The notes: a model not told the origin generated them from the letters alone. 64,000 bases of DNA from Cohnella sp. WQ 127256 (GCF_024519285.1 NZ_JAMZCY010000003.1:248001-312000), one strand, 5' to 3'; positions 35,456 to 43,423 are shown, counted from the stretch's first letter. Translations and numbers: made by a program.

Positions 35456-35827
35456 ATGAATCAGCCAGTCACACGGGATCGAAACAACAATAGTGAAGTC
35501 ATCATGATGGATATGGAAGACGTATTATATATCCAGACAGAGGATGGAGCAGTTGTATTCCATACGCCCGAAGGCAGCTTTTATCCTCTGATTCCATCAC
35601 TTAGTATGTACGCGAAACATACGGAAGCACTTGGCTTCGAGAAGCTAGATCGAACGAACTTAGTGAATATGAAAAAAGTGAAAGAGTTTGATTTGAAGCA
35701 TGGATTAGTGTATTTTGAAGAACAAATAAGTTCCAATAGTCGTAGTCAAAGCGCTATTGTTGCTTTCATGAATATCGGCAAGCTTAAGGAAATGATAATG
35801 ACCTGGATTGAACGAAATACGAAATGA
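35456..35827 (+). CDS. Stand-alone LytTR DNA-binding protein
   Basis: 123 residues, essentially only a LytTR domain (VIMMDMEDVLYIQTEDGAVV; FEKLDRTNLVNMKKVKEFD). AgrA, the normal response regulator of agr systems, is a receiver plus LytTR; here the receiver is absent. GGAG lies eight bases before ATG 35456, so the in-frame GTG at 35447 is not needed. It lies 76 bp after agrD on the same strand and completes the locus as the probable output regulator. How it would sense the peptide is unclear. Confidence 0.85.
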   Translation: MNQPVTRDRNNNSEVIMMDMEDVLYIQTEDGAVVFHTPEGSFYPLIPSLSMYAKHTEALGFEKLDRTNLVNMKKVKEFDLKHGLVYFEEQISSNSRSQSAIVAFMNIGKLKEMIMTWIERNTK

Positions 35828-35861
35828 ACTAGCTGAATTTCAGGAGCTGGTTCTTTTTTTT
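35827..35861 (+). terminator. Terminator of the agr-like locus
   Basis: AACTAGCT pairs with AGCTGGTT (one G-U), followed by eight T. Confidence 0.8.
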
Positions 35862-36024
35862 ATGTTATAGGTTATTTCACCTAGAACTGGGCTTATTCGA
35901 CAAAAGTTCTGAATATTAATTATACCTCCTGTCCTATCACTCGACACCCTCCGCATAGTCTTTAAACTATACTGATATTAGTGTTTCAAAACCGAGAAAT
36001 CGAAGAGAGGGCTTGGGAGCGGAG

Positions 36025-36162
36025 ATGGAGAGGGATATACCGATAGGTTTGAACTTAAGTAATCAACCATTGGAAGTAGACATCCGCAAGATTTTGGAGC
36101 AGCTAGGGATTCAGAAGGAGAAATGGCCGGAGGAATATAAGAATTCAGTACAGCGGTCTTAA
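36025..36162 (+). CDS. Small hypothetical protein
   Basis: 45 residues beginning MERDIPIGLNLSNQPLEVDI and ending QRS, with a helical stretch RKILEQLGIQKEKWPEEYKN. GGGAGCGGAG precedes the ATG closely. A possible promoter lies at about 35960-35985 (TTTAAACTATACT). No family recognised. It stands alone between the agr-like locus and the XRE repressor. Confidence 0.5.
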   Translation: MERDIPIGLNLSNQPLEVDIRKILEQLGIQKEKWPEEYKNSVQRS

Positions 36163-36200
36163 TTTGCTTATCCTAACTTTCGATACATAATGAAAACTCA

Positions 36201-36260
36201 AATAAACCTCAGTAGGGGAACAGATGTGTTCGTTCATCTGATTAGCTACTGGGGTTTATT
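36201..36260. terminator. Long hairpin, probable bidirectional terminator
   Basis: AATAAACCTCAGTAG pairs with CTACTGGGGTTTATT, and inside it CAGATG pairs with CATCTG. It lies between the small ORF and the convergent XRE gene. Confidence 0.7.
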
Positions 36261-36284
36261 TTGTTGTCTAATTAATTATTGCCC

Positions 36285-36656
36285 CTACTTATCCATATTC
36301 CGTTCTGCACGGACAAAGGCTATGAATCGACGAGCTTCCTCGGCAGACAGCTTACGGCCATCAATGGTTAGAGCAAAGTGCTCCAGTAGCTGGTCGTCTG
36401 CTAATTCCAGCTCGTCAGTGAATTGGCGAACTTCTGGATCCAAGGTAACAGTGGATTGAGGGGTTCTTCCTACTAGATAGTCTATCGAAACCTGGAACAA
36501 GTCTGCGACTTTACCCAATGTTTCCGTATCTGGTTCCCTACGATTTTTCTCATAGTGTGATAGAGCCGCACGTGAGATACCAAGGGATGAAGATAGCTCT
36601 TCTTGGGTCAAACCGCGTTGGTCTCTTAAGAAAGCGAGACGACTGCCGATATCCAT
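36285..36656 (-). CDS. XRE-family transcriptional repressor
   Basis: 123 residues. The N-terminal half is a Cro/C1-type helix-turn-helix ([20 protein letters not shown] then [19 protein letters not shown]). The C-terminal part ([20 protein letters not shown] onward) is helical, possibly for dimerisation. GGGAGG lies about seven bases before ATG 36656; the frame is open further back to 36737. A site resembling the EPS-cluster palindrome (GAAACAAATTGTCGC) lies 65 bp upstream, and two better ones lie at the divergent PilZ promoter. Those facts and the XRE fold make it my candidate regulator of the EPS genes. Confidence 0.9.
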   Translation of the reverse strand: MDIGSRLAFLRDQRGLTQEELSSSLGISRAALSHYEKNRREPDTETLGKVADLFQVSIDYLVGRTPQSTVTLDPEVRQFTDELELADDQLLEHFALTIDGRKLSAEEARRFIAFVRAERNMDK

Positions 36657-36720
36657 CATATCCCTCCCAGGATGGTCATTAAATTCATCATAATATGGAT
36701 AGAAGATAAATGCATTATTT

Positions 36721-36735
36721 GAAACAAATTGTCGC
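36721..36735 (-). promoter_or_regulatory. Weak EPS-type operator in front of the XRE gene
   Basis: GAAACAAATTGTCGC matches 12 of 15 positions of the consensus GATACWWATTGTATC. On the minus strand it sits one base before AATAAT, a plausible -10 for the XRE gene, so it could mediate autoregulation. Confidence 0.4.
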
Positions 36736-36816
36736 AAAGTTTTACTATTTTATAGTAATATCCACTTTTCGAGTGTGATAAACATAAGTTTTCATCTAAA
36801 AGAGCCAATTTTTCTC

Positions 36817-36874
36817 TTGACGTGTTACATTGTGTATCGTACATTGAATTTATGTGTTAGATACGATTTGTAGC
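36817..36874 (+). promoter_or_regulatory. Promoter of the PilZ gene with two EPS-type operators
   Basis: TTGACG (36817-36822) and TACATT (36840-36845), spaced 17 bp. The spacer is filled by GTTACATTGTGTATC (36824-36838). A second site, GATACGATTTGTAGC, lies at 36860-36874, 36 bp on. Both match 12 of 15 positions of GATACWWATTGTATC. A repressor at the first site would cover the promoter. Confidence 0.6.
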
Positions 36875-36896
36875 GTTTGAGAAATAAGGTGATGAC

Positions 36897-37355
36897 ATGG
36901 ATGATGTGCTTGTAGAGAATCGGCGCGAACATATTCGCTTTAAACTAACTACGCCACTATTCGCAGAGTTGTCGCTCTGGCGTGTTGATGTGCGAGAAAT
37001 TAGAAGCCGAAAACAGGTTATCTTACTCAACAATATGAGTGTGGGAGGCTGTCAGTTTACTACAAATTTGCTCATTCCAGTTCGTGAGGACGTAGAGTGG
37101 CTTATTGAGTATAGGATGGGTCATTATTTTGTGAAATTGAGAACTGTTATTGTACACACAGGTCATGAGGATGGTCTACATACTTATGGAGCGAGATGGT
37201 TAATGACTGGCCTAGAGAGACAGGCATATCAGTATCGATTAAATGATTACATGCAGAAGGTCATCATATCAAGTCCGCATATTCATACGTTATATAAGAA
37301 AATCTCCGATCGCAACAATGATGGGCAGTTTAGACAATTTGATGTTACTTCATAG
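36897..37355 (+). CDS. PilZ-domain protein (probable c-di-GMP receptor)
   Basis: 152 residues. The c-di-GMP binding motifs of PilZ domains are seen: RREHIR (RxxxR) near the N-terminus and NMSVGG ([D/N]xSxxG) at about residue 47. A beta-rich body follows (WLIEYRMGHYFVKLRTVIVH). The start has AAGGTGATG upstream. Its promoter carries the same operators as the EPS genes, so it may link c-di-GMP to polysaccharide output. The LCP gene follows 26 bp downstream. Confidence 0.8.
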   Translation: MDDVLVENRREHIRFKLTTPLFAELSLWRVDVREIRSRKQVILLNNMSVGGCQFTTNLLIPVREDVEWLIEYRMGHYFVKLRTVIVHTGHEDGLHTYGARWLMTGLERQAYQYRLNDYMQKVIISSPHIHTLYKKISDRNNDGQFRQFDVTS

Positions 37356-37381
37356 GGTGGGAAGGAAGGGAGAAACGAACT

Positions 37382-38440
37382 GTGAAACGGGCTTTAGTAA
37401 TTAAGATTATCGTCTATTCCCTAATCTCTCTATTTGTTATTGCAATTCTAAGTGGGGGTTATCTTTGGTACTCCATGCAAAAAACAATGGATGCGATGTA
37501 TGAGCCACTTCCTTCTACGAAGTGGGTAAATCCTGTGTTTGAAATAGAGCCTGAGGCTGAGAAAATGGATACTCCTGTAACAACGGACATAGATTCGAAT
37601 AATGAAGGACGTTTAGGCCCAGAGGTATCCGTAGTGGCTCCTATGGATGAGAAATCTAGACTTTCTCTCGATGAAGAAGGAGTAAAGCGACTAAGAAACC
37701 CGAATTTATCGGAAGAGGATCCCTTTAGCATTTTGTTGCTTGGTGTAGATGAGCGAGCAGGCGATCGAGGACGTAGTGACACGATGATTTTAATGACAAT
37801 TGAACCTAAGAAAGGAGAAGTTGTTGCTATCTCGATTCCACGTGATACAAGAACGTTGATGCCTAACTCAGGGAAATACGACAAAATTAATCATTCGTAT
37901 GCCTTCGGGGGGTCCTCTTTGGCGGTTGAGGCTGTTGAGCATTTGTTTGGAGTACCCATCTCCTATTATATGAAAACGAATATGGAAGGCTTAGTTAATA
38001 TTGTAGATACATTAGATGGTGTAGATGTTGTTAACCAAAGAGCGTTCGAATATGAAGGAAGGTCCTTCCCTTTAGGAGCACAGCATTTGGACGGAGAGGA
38101 AGCCTTAGCCTATAGCCGTATGCGTAAGGAAGATCCACAAGGGGACTTTGGTCGAACCCAAAGACAAAGACAAGTACTATCCAGTGCTGTCGATCAGGTT
38201 ATAAGTGTGAATTCGATAACAAAGCTTCCGCGTCTCCTATCACATCTTTCTGATTATGTCCGCACCAATTTGACCTCGAAGGACATGATTAATCTGGCAA
38301 TAAAATACCGTCCCGTAATCCATAATATTGAAACCTTATATTTGGAAGGAAAAGGGAAGATGATTAACGGAATTTACTACTATACCGTTACACCGGCAGA
38401 ACGTCAGAGAATTCAATCGAGAATGCTTATGGATTCATAA
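37382..38440 (+). CDS. LytR-CpsA-Psr (LCP) family ligase
   Basis: 352 residues. Single N-terminal membrane anchor (IIVYSLISLFVIAILSGGYL), a linker, then the extracytoplasmic LCP domain with its polyprenyl-phosphate-binding motifs: ILLLGVDERAGDRGRSDTMI, SIPRDTRT, KINHSYAFGG and the Arg-rich YSRMRKEDPQGDFGRTQRQR. LCP proteins move teichoic acids or capsular polysaccharide from lipid carriers to peptidoglycan. GTG start behind GGAAGGGAG. Its proximity to the EPS cluster suggests it may anchor the polymer. Confidence 0.92.
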   Translation: MKRALVIKIIVYSLISLFVIAILSGGYLWYSMQKTMDAMYEPLPSTKWVNPVFEIEPEAEKMDTPVTTDIDSNNEGRLGPEVSVVAPMDEKSRLSLDEEGVKRLRNPNLSEEDPFSILLLGVDERAGDRGRSDTMILMTIEPKKGEVVAISIPRDTRTLMPNSGKYDKINHSYAFGGSSLAVEAVEHLFGVPISYYMKTNMEGLVNIVDTLDGVDVVNQRAFEYEGRSFPLGAQHLDGEEALAYSRMRKEDPQGDFGRTQRQRQVLSSAVDQVISVNSITKLPRLLSHLSDYVRTNLTSKDMINLAIKYRPVIHNIETLYLEGKGKMINGIYYYTVTPAERQRIQSRMLMDS

Positions 38441-38468
38441 CGTTATTTCAATCCACTAGGGGGCTATT

Positions 38469-38618
38469 ATGGAACAATCCGTCTTATTCTATTGTGTGAG
38501 ATGCAATCAGCTGAAAACGATGGAGCAGGCAATGGCATTATTTCGTACCGGGTATTATCGTGTACTCTATCCCCTTGGCTGCTGTGTTCGTTGCGAGCAT
38601 CAATCAAGATCAGCTTAA
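38469..38618 (+). CDS. Small zinc-ribbon-like protein
   Basis: 49 residues. Two CxxC pairs, in YCVRCNQLK and CCVRCEHQ, about 30 residues apart, suggest a structural zinc site; the middle is AMALFRTGYYRVLYP. AGGGGG lies about seven bases before the ATG. It is 28 bp behind the LCP gene. No family or function recognised. Confidence 0.6.
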   Translation: MEQSVLFYCVRCNQLKTMEQAMALFRTGYYRVLYPLGCCVRCEHQSRSA

Positions 38619-38696
38619 ATTTACATAAAAATATGGATTTCCTACCTTCTGTTGGTATAATTATGAAGTGTTAATTTAGTAGACGGAGGGGAATTC

Positions 38697-39623
38697 ATGT
38701 CACAGGCTCCTATCGTTCGCTTGCAGGATGTAACTAAAGTTATCGGCAAACGAACGATTATCGACCGCGTGTCCTTTGAGGTGCGACCGGGCGAAGTTTT
38801 TGGCTTTTTGGGTCCGAACGGATCAGGGAAAACGACAACGATAAGAATGATGGTAGGATTAATGGGATTGACCTCTGGAGATATTCATATTGGGGGTCAC
38901 AGTATCCGCACGGACTTTCCTAAAGCAATTGTTCAAGTTGGAGCAATTGTAGAAAATCCGGAGATGTACAAGTTTCTAACGGGATATCAGAATTTGCTTC
39001 ACTATGCTCGGATGAACTCTTCTATTACGAAGGAAAGAATTCAGGAAGCTATCGAGCTTGTAGGACTTCAAGATCGCATTCACGACAAGGTCAAGAAGTA
39101 TTCTCTTGGAATGAGACAGCGACTAGGTGTTGCTCAGGCGATTATGCATCGACCTAAGCTCCTAGTGCTTGATGAGCCGACGAATGGTTTGGACCCTGCT
39201 GGAATACGTGAGCTTAGGGATTATTTACGCTTGTTAGCTAGAGATGAAGGAACGGCCGTAGTCGTGTCCTCACATATGTTATCCGAGATGGAATTGATGT
39301 GTGATCGAGTAGCGATCTTGCAGAAGGGTCAGATCATAGATGTCCGCTCTATTAGAGGGGAATCTGGTGTTGGAAGTAAGCCCACATTGGAAGAAGTACA
39401 ATTTGACGTGGACCATCCGGATGCAGCGTTAGGCATTCTTGAAGGTCAGGGCTCGGGTCGTATTAGTGATGGCCTGCTAACGTTGTCTTCTGATCGTGCG
39501 GGGATTGCGGCTATCAATCGTCGATTGGTAGAAGCAGGAATTAATATCTACGGAATTCGTGTGAAGACGAAGTCGTTGGAAGACCAATTCCTCGAGATGA
39601 CGGGGAGTGAAACGATTGGTTAA
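38697..39623 (+). CDS. ABC transporter ATP-binding protein (ABC-2 exporter type)
   Basis: 308 residues. Walker A GPNGSGKTT, signature YSLGMRQRLG, Walker B LLVLDEPTNGLDP, switch His in VVSSHMLSE. The C-terminal extension of some 85 residues is typical of CcmA/YhcH-type exporters. GGAGGGG supports the start. The permease gene overlaps its end by eight bases. The substrate is unknown; such pairs often export lipids, peptides or antibiotics. Confidence 0.93.
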   Translation: MSQAPIVRLQDVTKVIGKRTIIDRVSFEVRPGEVFGFLGPNGSGKTTTIRMMVGLMGLTSGDIHIGGHSIRTDFPKAIVQVGAIVENPEMYKFLTGYQNLLHYARMNSSITKERIQEAIELVGLQDRIHDKVKKYSLGMRQRLGVAQAIMHRPKLLVLDEPTNGLDPAGIRELRDYLRLLARDEGTAVVVSSHMLSEMELMCDRVAILQKGQIIDVRSIRGESGVGSKPTLEEVQFDVDHPDAALGILEGQGSGRISDGLLTLSSDRAGIAAINRRLVEAGINIYGIRVKTKSLEDQFLEMTGSETIG

Positions 39624-40419
39624 CTATATCAAGCTTATTCAAAATGAGAATATGAAAATATACCGCCGTGTAGGTACTTGGATTATGCTTAGCTTTATTG
39701 TGCTAATTCCGATTCTCGTATCCTTAGTCGTACTTCTTGCAGGTGGAGATGACGACACGACCAGTTGGCCCTTAATCATGCTGGAATCTTATTTTTTATT
39801 TAGTCTCATTATCATCTTTACTGTCGTTGTCTCATCAGATACTGTAGCAGGCGAATTTTCGCGTGGCACGATAAAGCTGCTATTAATTCGTCCTTGGAGT
39901 CGTTCGGCTATATTACTATCTAAGTATATTGCGACTATGATGTTTGCATTATTTTTTACGATTGTTGCTTTTATTGTTACCATGCTCATTAATCTGGCAT
40001 TATTCGGGTCTACTTCTGATTCTAACGATCTTGGAGGCATAGTGTCGACGGGGATAGTAGGTTGGGGTGATGTCCTGCAATATTACTTGTACCAATTTGT
40101 TACTTTGATTATCATTGTTACATTCGGCTTTATGATGTCTTCCGCATTCCGTAGTAGTGGTCTAGCAATCGGATTATCCATCGGCTTCCTCTTCGCAGGC
40201 AATATCATCACAGGCTTGTTCGCTATGGCGGATAAGGTGTGGGTTAAGTATGTACTGTTCATGCATCTCGACCTCACTTCCTACATGGATGGGGGAACCG
40301 GACCTATTCCGAGTCATCCGATGACGTTAGGCTTCTCCCTAGGGGTTCTTGCTGCCTACTTTGCCATATTTAACTTGATATCCTGGACGGTGTTCCGGAA
40401 ACGAGATATTACGGCATAG
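39616..40419 (+). CDS. ABC-2 type permease
   Basis: 267 residues, six hydrophobic segments (for example WIMLSFIVLIPILVSLVVLL; IIIVTFGFMMSSAF; LAAYFAIFNLISW). Internal motif VAGEFSRGTIKLLLIRPWSR is typical of ABC-2 permeases of Bacillales. I choose TTG 39616 because GGGGAG lies eight bases upstream; the GTG at 39607 overlaps that site. Partner of the preceding ATPase. Confidence 0.9.
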   Translation: MVNYIKLIQNENMKIYRRVGTWIMLSFIVLIPILVSLVVLLAGGDDDTTSWPLIMLESYFLFSLIIIFTVVVSSDTVAGEFSRGTIKLLLIRPWSRSAILLSKYIATMMFALFFTIVAFIVTMLINLALFGSTSDSNDLGGIVSTGIVGWGDVLQYYLYQFVTLIIIVTFGFMMSSAFRSSGLAIGLSIGFLFAGNIITGLFAMADKVWVKYVLFMHLDLTSYMDGGTGPIPSHPMTLGFSLGVLAAYFAIFNLISWTVFRKRDITA

Positions 40420-40519
40420 GAACTATAATGATAAAGGTAGAAGAAAGGATCGTCTGGAAAGTAGATAGGTTCACTTACGTAACTCCTCATTTTTTAAGAA
40501 TTATATAAACTTCAGAAAA

Positions 40520-40553
40520 TTGGTGAGTCAGGAGTATTCCTGTCTCACCAATA
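40520..40553 (+). terminator. Hairpin terminator after the ABC exporter
   Basis: ATTGGTGAG and CTCACCAAT around an inner partial stem (CAGGA / TCCTG). Confidence 0.7.
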
Positions 40554-40850
40554 TTTGATTTGGTTACTAAATGTCTTTTTGAGTATCATTAAACGGGCAA
40601 GGATCGTAGCAGAAGTCGGTATATTCATTAGTTAATACGAAACAACTTGTAGCTACAGCAGGGCTTGATTCAGACATGCGTGGCTTCTATAATTCGTACA
40701 TTATCGATGCTCCTTAAACTACTGCGCACAACTAACTCATTTTGATCCCTAGTCAAGGTAGTGAGGTAGTAAGATCATTACTGAATAAGGATGGTGCTAT
40801 ATTATGACTAACAATACCAAGGCAGTAAAAAAACATGTTATAGGCCTTCT
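40554..40850. other. Degenerate stretch upstream of the EPS cluster
   Basis: No intact gene. A short open segment around 40619-40718 reads TKQLVATAGLDSDMRGFYNS and then stops. It looks like a decayed coding fragment but I cannot name it. Confidence 0.3.
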
Positions 40851-41021
40851 ATGCCAACAAGTGGTCCTTACAATCAAGGAGATTATGTGAAAAATACATT
40901 ACCTACAATTTTGGGTTCTGCTGGAAGTCGATATGTAGTTAAAGGTTCCTTCAAGACTTATACCACATTCTTAGGAGGATTACCTAGGTTTAGTTCTCGT
41001 TCTTGCAATGGTTCAGTCTAA
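40851..41021 (+). pseudogene. Remnant of a tailspike/beta-helix protein C-terminus
   Basis: A 56-codon fragment beginning MPTSGPYNQGDYVKNTLPTI and continuing LGSAGSRYVVKGSF. From memory this resembles the C-terminal tail of phage tailspike-like or pectate-lyase-superfamily proteins in Paenibacillus and phages (a GxYxxGDxVKN...GSAGSxYVxKGW pattern). After about 35 residues the usual continuation is lost and the frame ends early. No ribosome site is evident. It lies 1.0 kb upstream of an intact beta-helix gene (42053), pointing to past duplication or phage-derived input here. Confidence 0.45.
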
Positions 41022-41074
41022 GGGGGGGCGCTTCACTGGGGCGATCTTTTTTTTGTTGCAAAAAAGAGAAAAAC

Positions 41075-41129
41075 TTGACATCTGTGCTCAGTGTATCTTA
41101 AGTTTGAAAAAAATAATACAAATTGTATA
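41075..41129 (+). promoter_or_regulatory. Promoter of the cpsB-like gene with EPS-type operators
   Basis: TTGACA at 41075-41080, with a weak -10 near 41098-41104. A diverged operator half is present in the spacer (GTGTATC, 41091-41097), and a better full site, AATACAAATTGTATA (13 of 15), is at 41115-41129, 32 bp downstream. The layout parallels the wzz and PilZ promoters. Confidence 0.5.
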
Positions 41130-41158
41130 TATAAAAGTATCATCCGGAGGCGATTATT

Positions 41159-41950
41159 GTGATTGATACGCATTGTCATATTCTTCCCATGTGCGATGAT
41201 GGACCAGATCATTGGGATCAATCGTTGGAAATGGCTAGAGAAGCTATACGACATGGCATAACGGAAATTATCGCGACGCCTCATCATGGCAAAGGGAATT
41301 ATATTAATCGTTCAGACAAGATTAGATCATTAGTAAATCAAATGAACAATGAATTAGGAGTCGCCAATATTCCATTAAAGGTCTGGGTAGGGCAAGAGTA
41401 TCATTTGGGTATCCATCATAGAAGTGACTTTGAAGCGAGCGATCTTCAAACACTTGGAGATAGCAAATATGTATTGGTGGAACTTCCATCCCGTCAAACT
41501 CCCAAAAGCTTGAATTCGTTTATAAATGTCTTAATAGCTAATCTCTATATTCCTATCATCGTTCATCCAGAACGCCATGTTCCTTTTATTCGAAAACCGG
41601 AAAAGCTTTATGAATTAATAAAGTTGGGAGTTCTATTTCAACTAACTGCCCCTTCTTTAATTGGCCACTTTGGACAATCTGTACAACAAGCAGCATGGTT
41701 AATGGCGAGAAATGGGTGGATTCATATACTGGCATCCGATGCTCATGATCTTAATAAGCGGGGATTTAGATTAGGTGAAGCTTATTTGCTACTAGAATCG
41801 GAGCTTGGTCACGATAGAGTGGAGATCTTACGTGCGAACGCGCAGCAATTGGCCCATGGGGGGGCTATTGATAGAGGAACACCTGTTATCCCTCATCGGA
41901 CTAAACGTTGGTGGTCACCTCTTCTGTGGAAACAAAAAAGAAACTTTTAA
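41159..41950 (+). CDS. CpsB/YwqE-type tyrosine-protein phosphatase (PHP fold)
   Basis: Metal-dependent phosphatase that reverses BY-kinase autophosphorylation and so tunes polysaccharide assembly, 263 residues. PHP motifs: MIDTHCHILPMCDDGPDHWD at the N-terminus, TEIIATPHHGKG, HPERH, and SDAHDLNKRGFR near the C-terminus. GTG start with GGAGG upstream. It leads the EPS cluster; the cognate kinase is at 44234. The beta-helix protein gene follows after 102 bp. Confidence 0.92.
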   Translation: MIDTHCHILPMCDDGPDHWDQSLEMAREAIRHGITEIIATPHHGKGNYINRSDKIRSLVNQMNNELGVANIPLKVWVGQEYHLGIHHRSDFEASDLQTLGDSKYVLVELPSRQTPKSLNSFINVLIANLYIPIIVHPERHVPFIRKPEKLYELIKLGVLFQLTAPSLIGHFGQSVQQAAWLMARNGWIHILASDAHDLNKRGFRLGEAYLLLESELGHDRVEILRANAQQLAHGGAIDRGTPVIPHRTKRWWSPLLWKQKRNF

Positions 41951-42052
41951 GTCTATGACTATTTTTAAATAATTGGATTTTCATCTATACCAGAATTGCT
42001 GGGTCTGAATACAATTAAATGAGTATAAAAGATAGCGAAAGGTGTGAAGCTC

Positions 42053-43327
42053 ATGGATGATTCAACCCAAACGATTGTTTATCCGGCTGATTATAAAGTT
42101 GATCCTACTGGAAAGACAAGCTCTTCTAAAGGTATTCAGCAGGCCATCGATGATTGTCGTTCTAAGGGCGGGGGGGTCGTCAAACTACCGCGTGGTGTAT
42201 ATCGGTTGGATAAAGGTTTAATCACGTACCCCAACATTATGATTGTAGGATCTGGTATATCCTGCACCCTGATCGATCATGTATCGAATGACTTTGCGAT
42301 TCAGATGATCTCAAACCAAGACTATTCTGAACGAGCAGGAGTTTATAATTTATCAATTAGAGGAAATGACAAATTGAATGCTGCGGCTATCGAAGTTGTA
42401 GACACACTCGATTTCGAACTCGATCATCTCCAAATTGAGAACTATGTGAACGGTGTAGGCGTTAAAATCACGAATAGAAATTATTGGGCGGAAGGTACCT
42501 TCAGCAATGAATTGATCATTAAAGACTGTAAGGTGGGTATACAATTTGAACGGCAGAACGGGACAAATAGCTTTGGATATACTCGGCTAAGGAATTTTAT
42601 GATTAATGTTCCATCGGGCGGAATTGGCATTGATTTGGGGGGGACTACCGGGAAAGCGATCTATATTTATCATTCTATCTTACAAGGGACTCTATGGTTG
42701 GATGAAAGCAAGAGTGCCATTGGAATGGTTTGTAGAGGAAACGTGCTTCTAGAGAAGAGTAACCTATTTATTGTTGGCGAAGGGTGGAACAGTGACGTAC
42801 AATTGGGGATTAAAATGGAAGGCGGAACGATCAAAGGGGAAGGCTTCATTAATATTGCAGGCGTAGGTAATGACCTGAAGAAGGGATCCATGTATATACG
42901 GAGCTTAAATGGCGCACTTGATAATAAAAGCGGAACCGATAGCAATGGAAATGCGTTTACGGCGATGCTTACGGAGAACCCGGATGTCTATCATGTCGCA
43001 AATTATGGCTTCTATTCCAGGGACGGTATTGATTCTCCCTATATTTCGATGTACGACAGTGGAGACAACGCTCTGCTGATTAAAGCGGTTCCTTACAATA
43101 GCACGCCTTCTGCTGCACGCACGGTGTTTCAAGTTGGCAGGTTAGGGGAACTGAAGCCGCAAGTATATCAATCTGGTGCTGGCATTTACTCTGGTAAGGG
43201 AGATCCTAGCGGTAAAGTAAGTGCAAGCGTGGGTTCAATCTATATGAGAACGGATGGCGGCTCGAAAAAAACGCTTTATGTGAAGGAGTCGGGTGGGACA
43301 GGGAGTAGTGGTTGGATTGCTAAATAA
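42053..43327 (+). CDS. Tailspike-like right-handed beta-helix protein (pectate-lyase superfamily)
   Basis: 424 residues. The N-terminal DPTGKTSSSKGIQQAIDDCR and GGGVVKLPRGVYRLDKGLIT are typical of the pectate-lyase-3/GH28-related fold of phage tailspikes and polysaccharide-processing enzymes. The C-terminal segment (VGSIYMRTDGGSKKTLYVKE, then SGWIAK) is a phage tail-fibre-like ending. There is no signal peptide. ATG 42053 is eight bases after AAAGGTG, better than GTG 42044. Placed between the phosphatase and wzz, it may cut, modify or bind the polymer. Catalytic residues cannot be identified by eye. Confidence 0.8.
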   Translation: MDDSTQTIVYPADYKVDPTGKTSSSKGIQQAIDDCRSKGGGVVKLPRGVYRLDKGLITYPNIMIVGSGISCTLIDHVSNDFAIQMISNQDYSERAGVYNLSIRGNDKLNAAAIEVVDTLDFELDHLQIENYVNGVGVKITNRNYWAEGTFSNELIIKDCKVGIQFERQNGTNSFGYTRLRNFMINVPSGGIGIDLGGTTGKAIYIYHSILQGTLWLDESKSAIGMVCRGNVLLEKSNLFIVGEGWNSDVQLGIKMEGGTIKGEGFINIAGVGNDLKKGSMYIRSLNGALDNKSGTDSNGNAFTAMLTENPDVYHVANYGFYSRDGIDSPYISMYDSGDNALLIKAVPYNSTPSAARTVFQVGRLGELKPQVYQSGAGIYSGKGDPSGKVSASVGSIYMRTDGGSKKTLYVKESGGTGSSGWIAK

Positions 43328-43350
43328 GGCATTAATATTCAACTGACCGT

Positions 43351-43379
43351 AAAAATAAGCGATATTGCTTATTTTTTTT
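43351..43379 (+). terminator. Terminator between the beta-helix gene and wzz
   Basis: AAAAATAAGC, loop GATATT, GCTTATTTTT and further T. It splits the EPS genes into two transcription units. Confidence 0.82.
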
Positions 43380-43423
43380 GCATTTCGGCGATGGGAACTA
43401 CTAATATTTAAACCAAAAAAGTG

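Noticed and set aside
41022..41060. Rho-independent terminator suggested by a G-run and eight T after the tailspike remnant
   Set aside because: No stem of useful length forms upstream of the T run.
42044..42052. GTG 42044 as the start of the beta-helix protein
   Set aside because: It overlaps the AAAGGTG ribosome site; ATG 42053 is at normal spacing.
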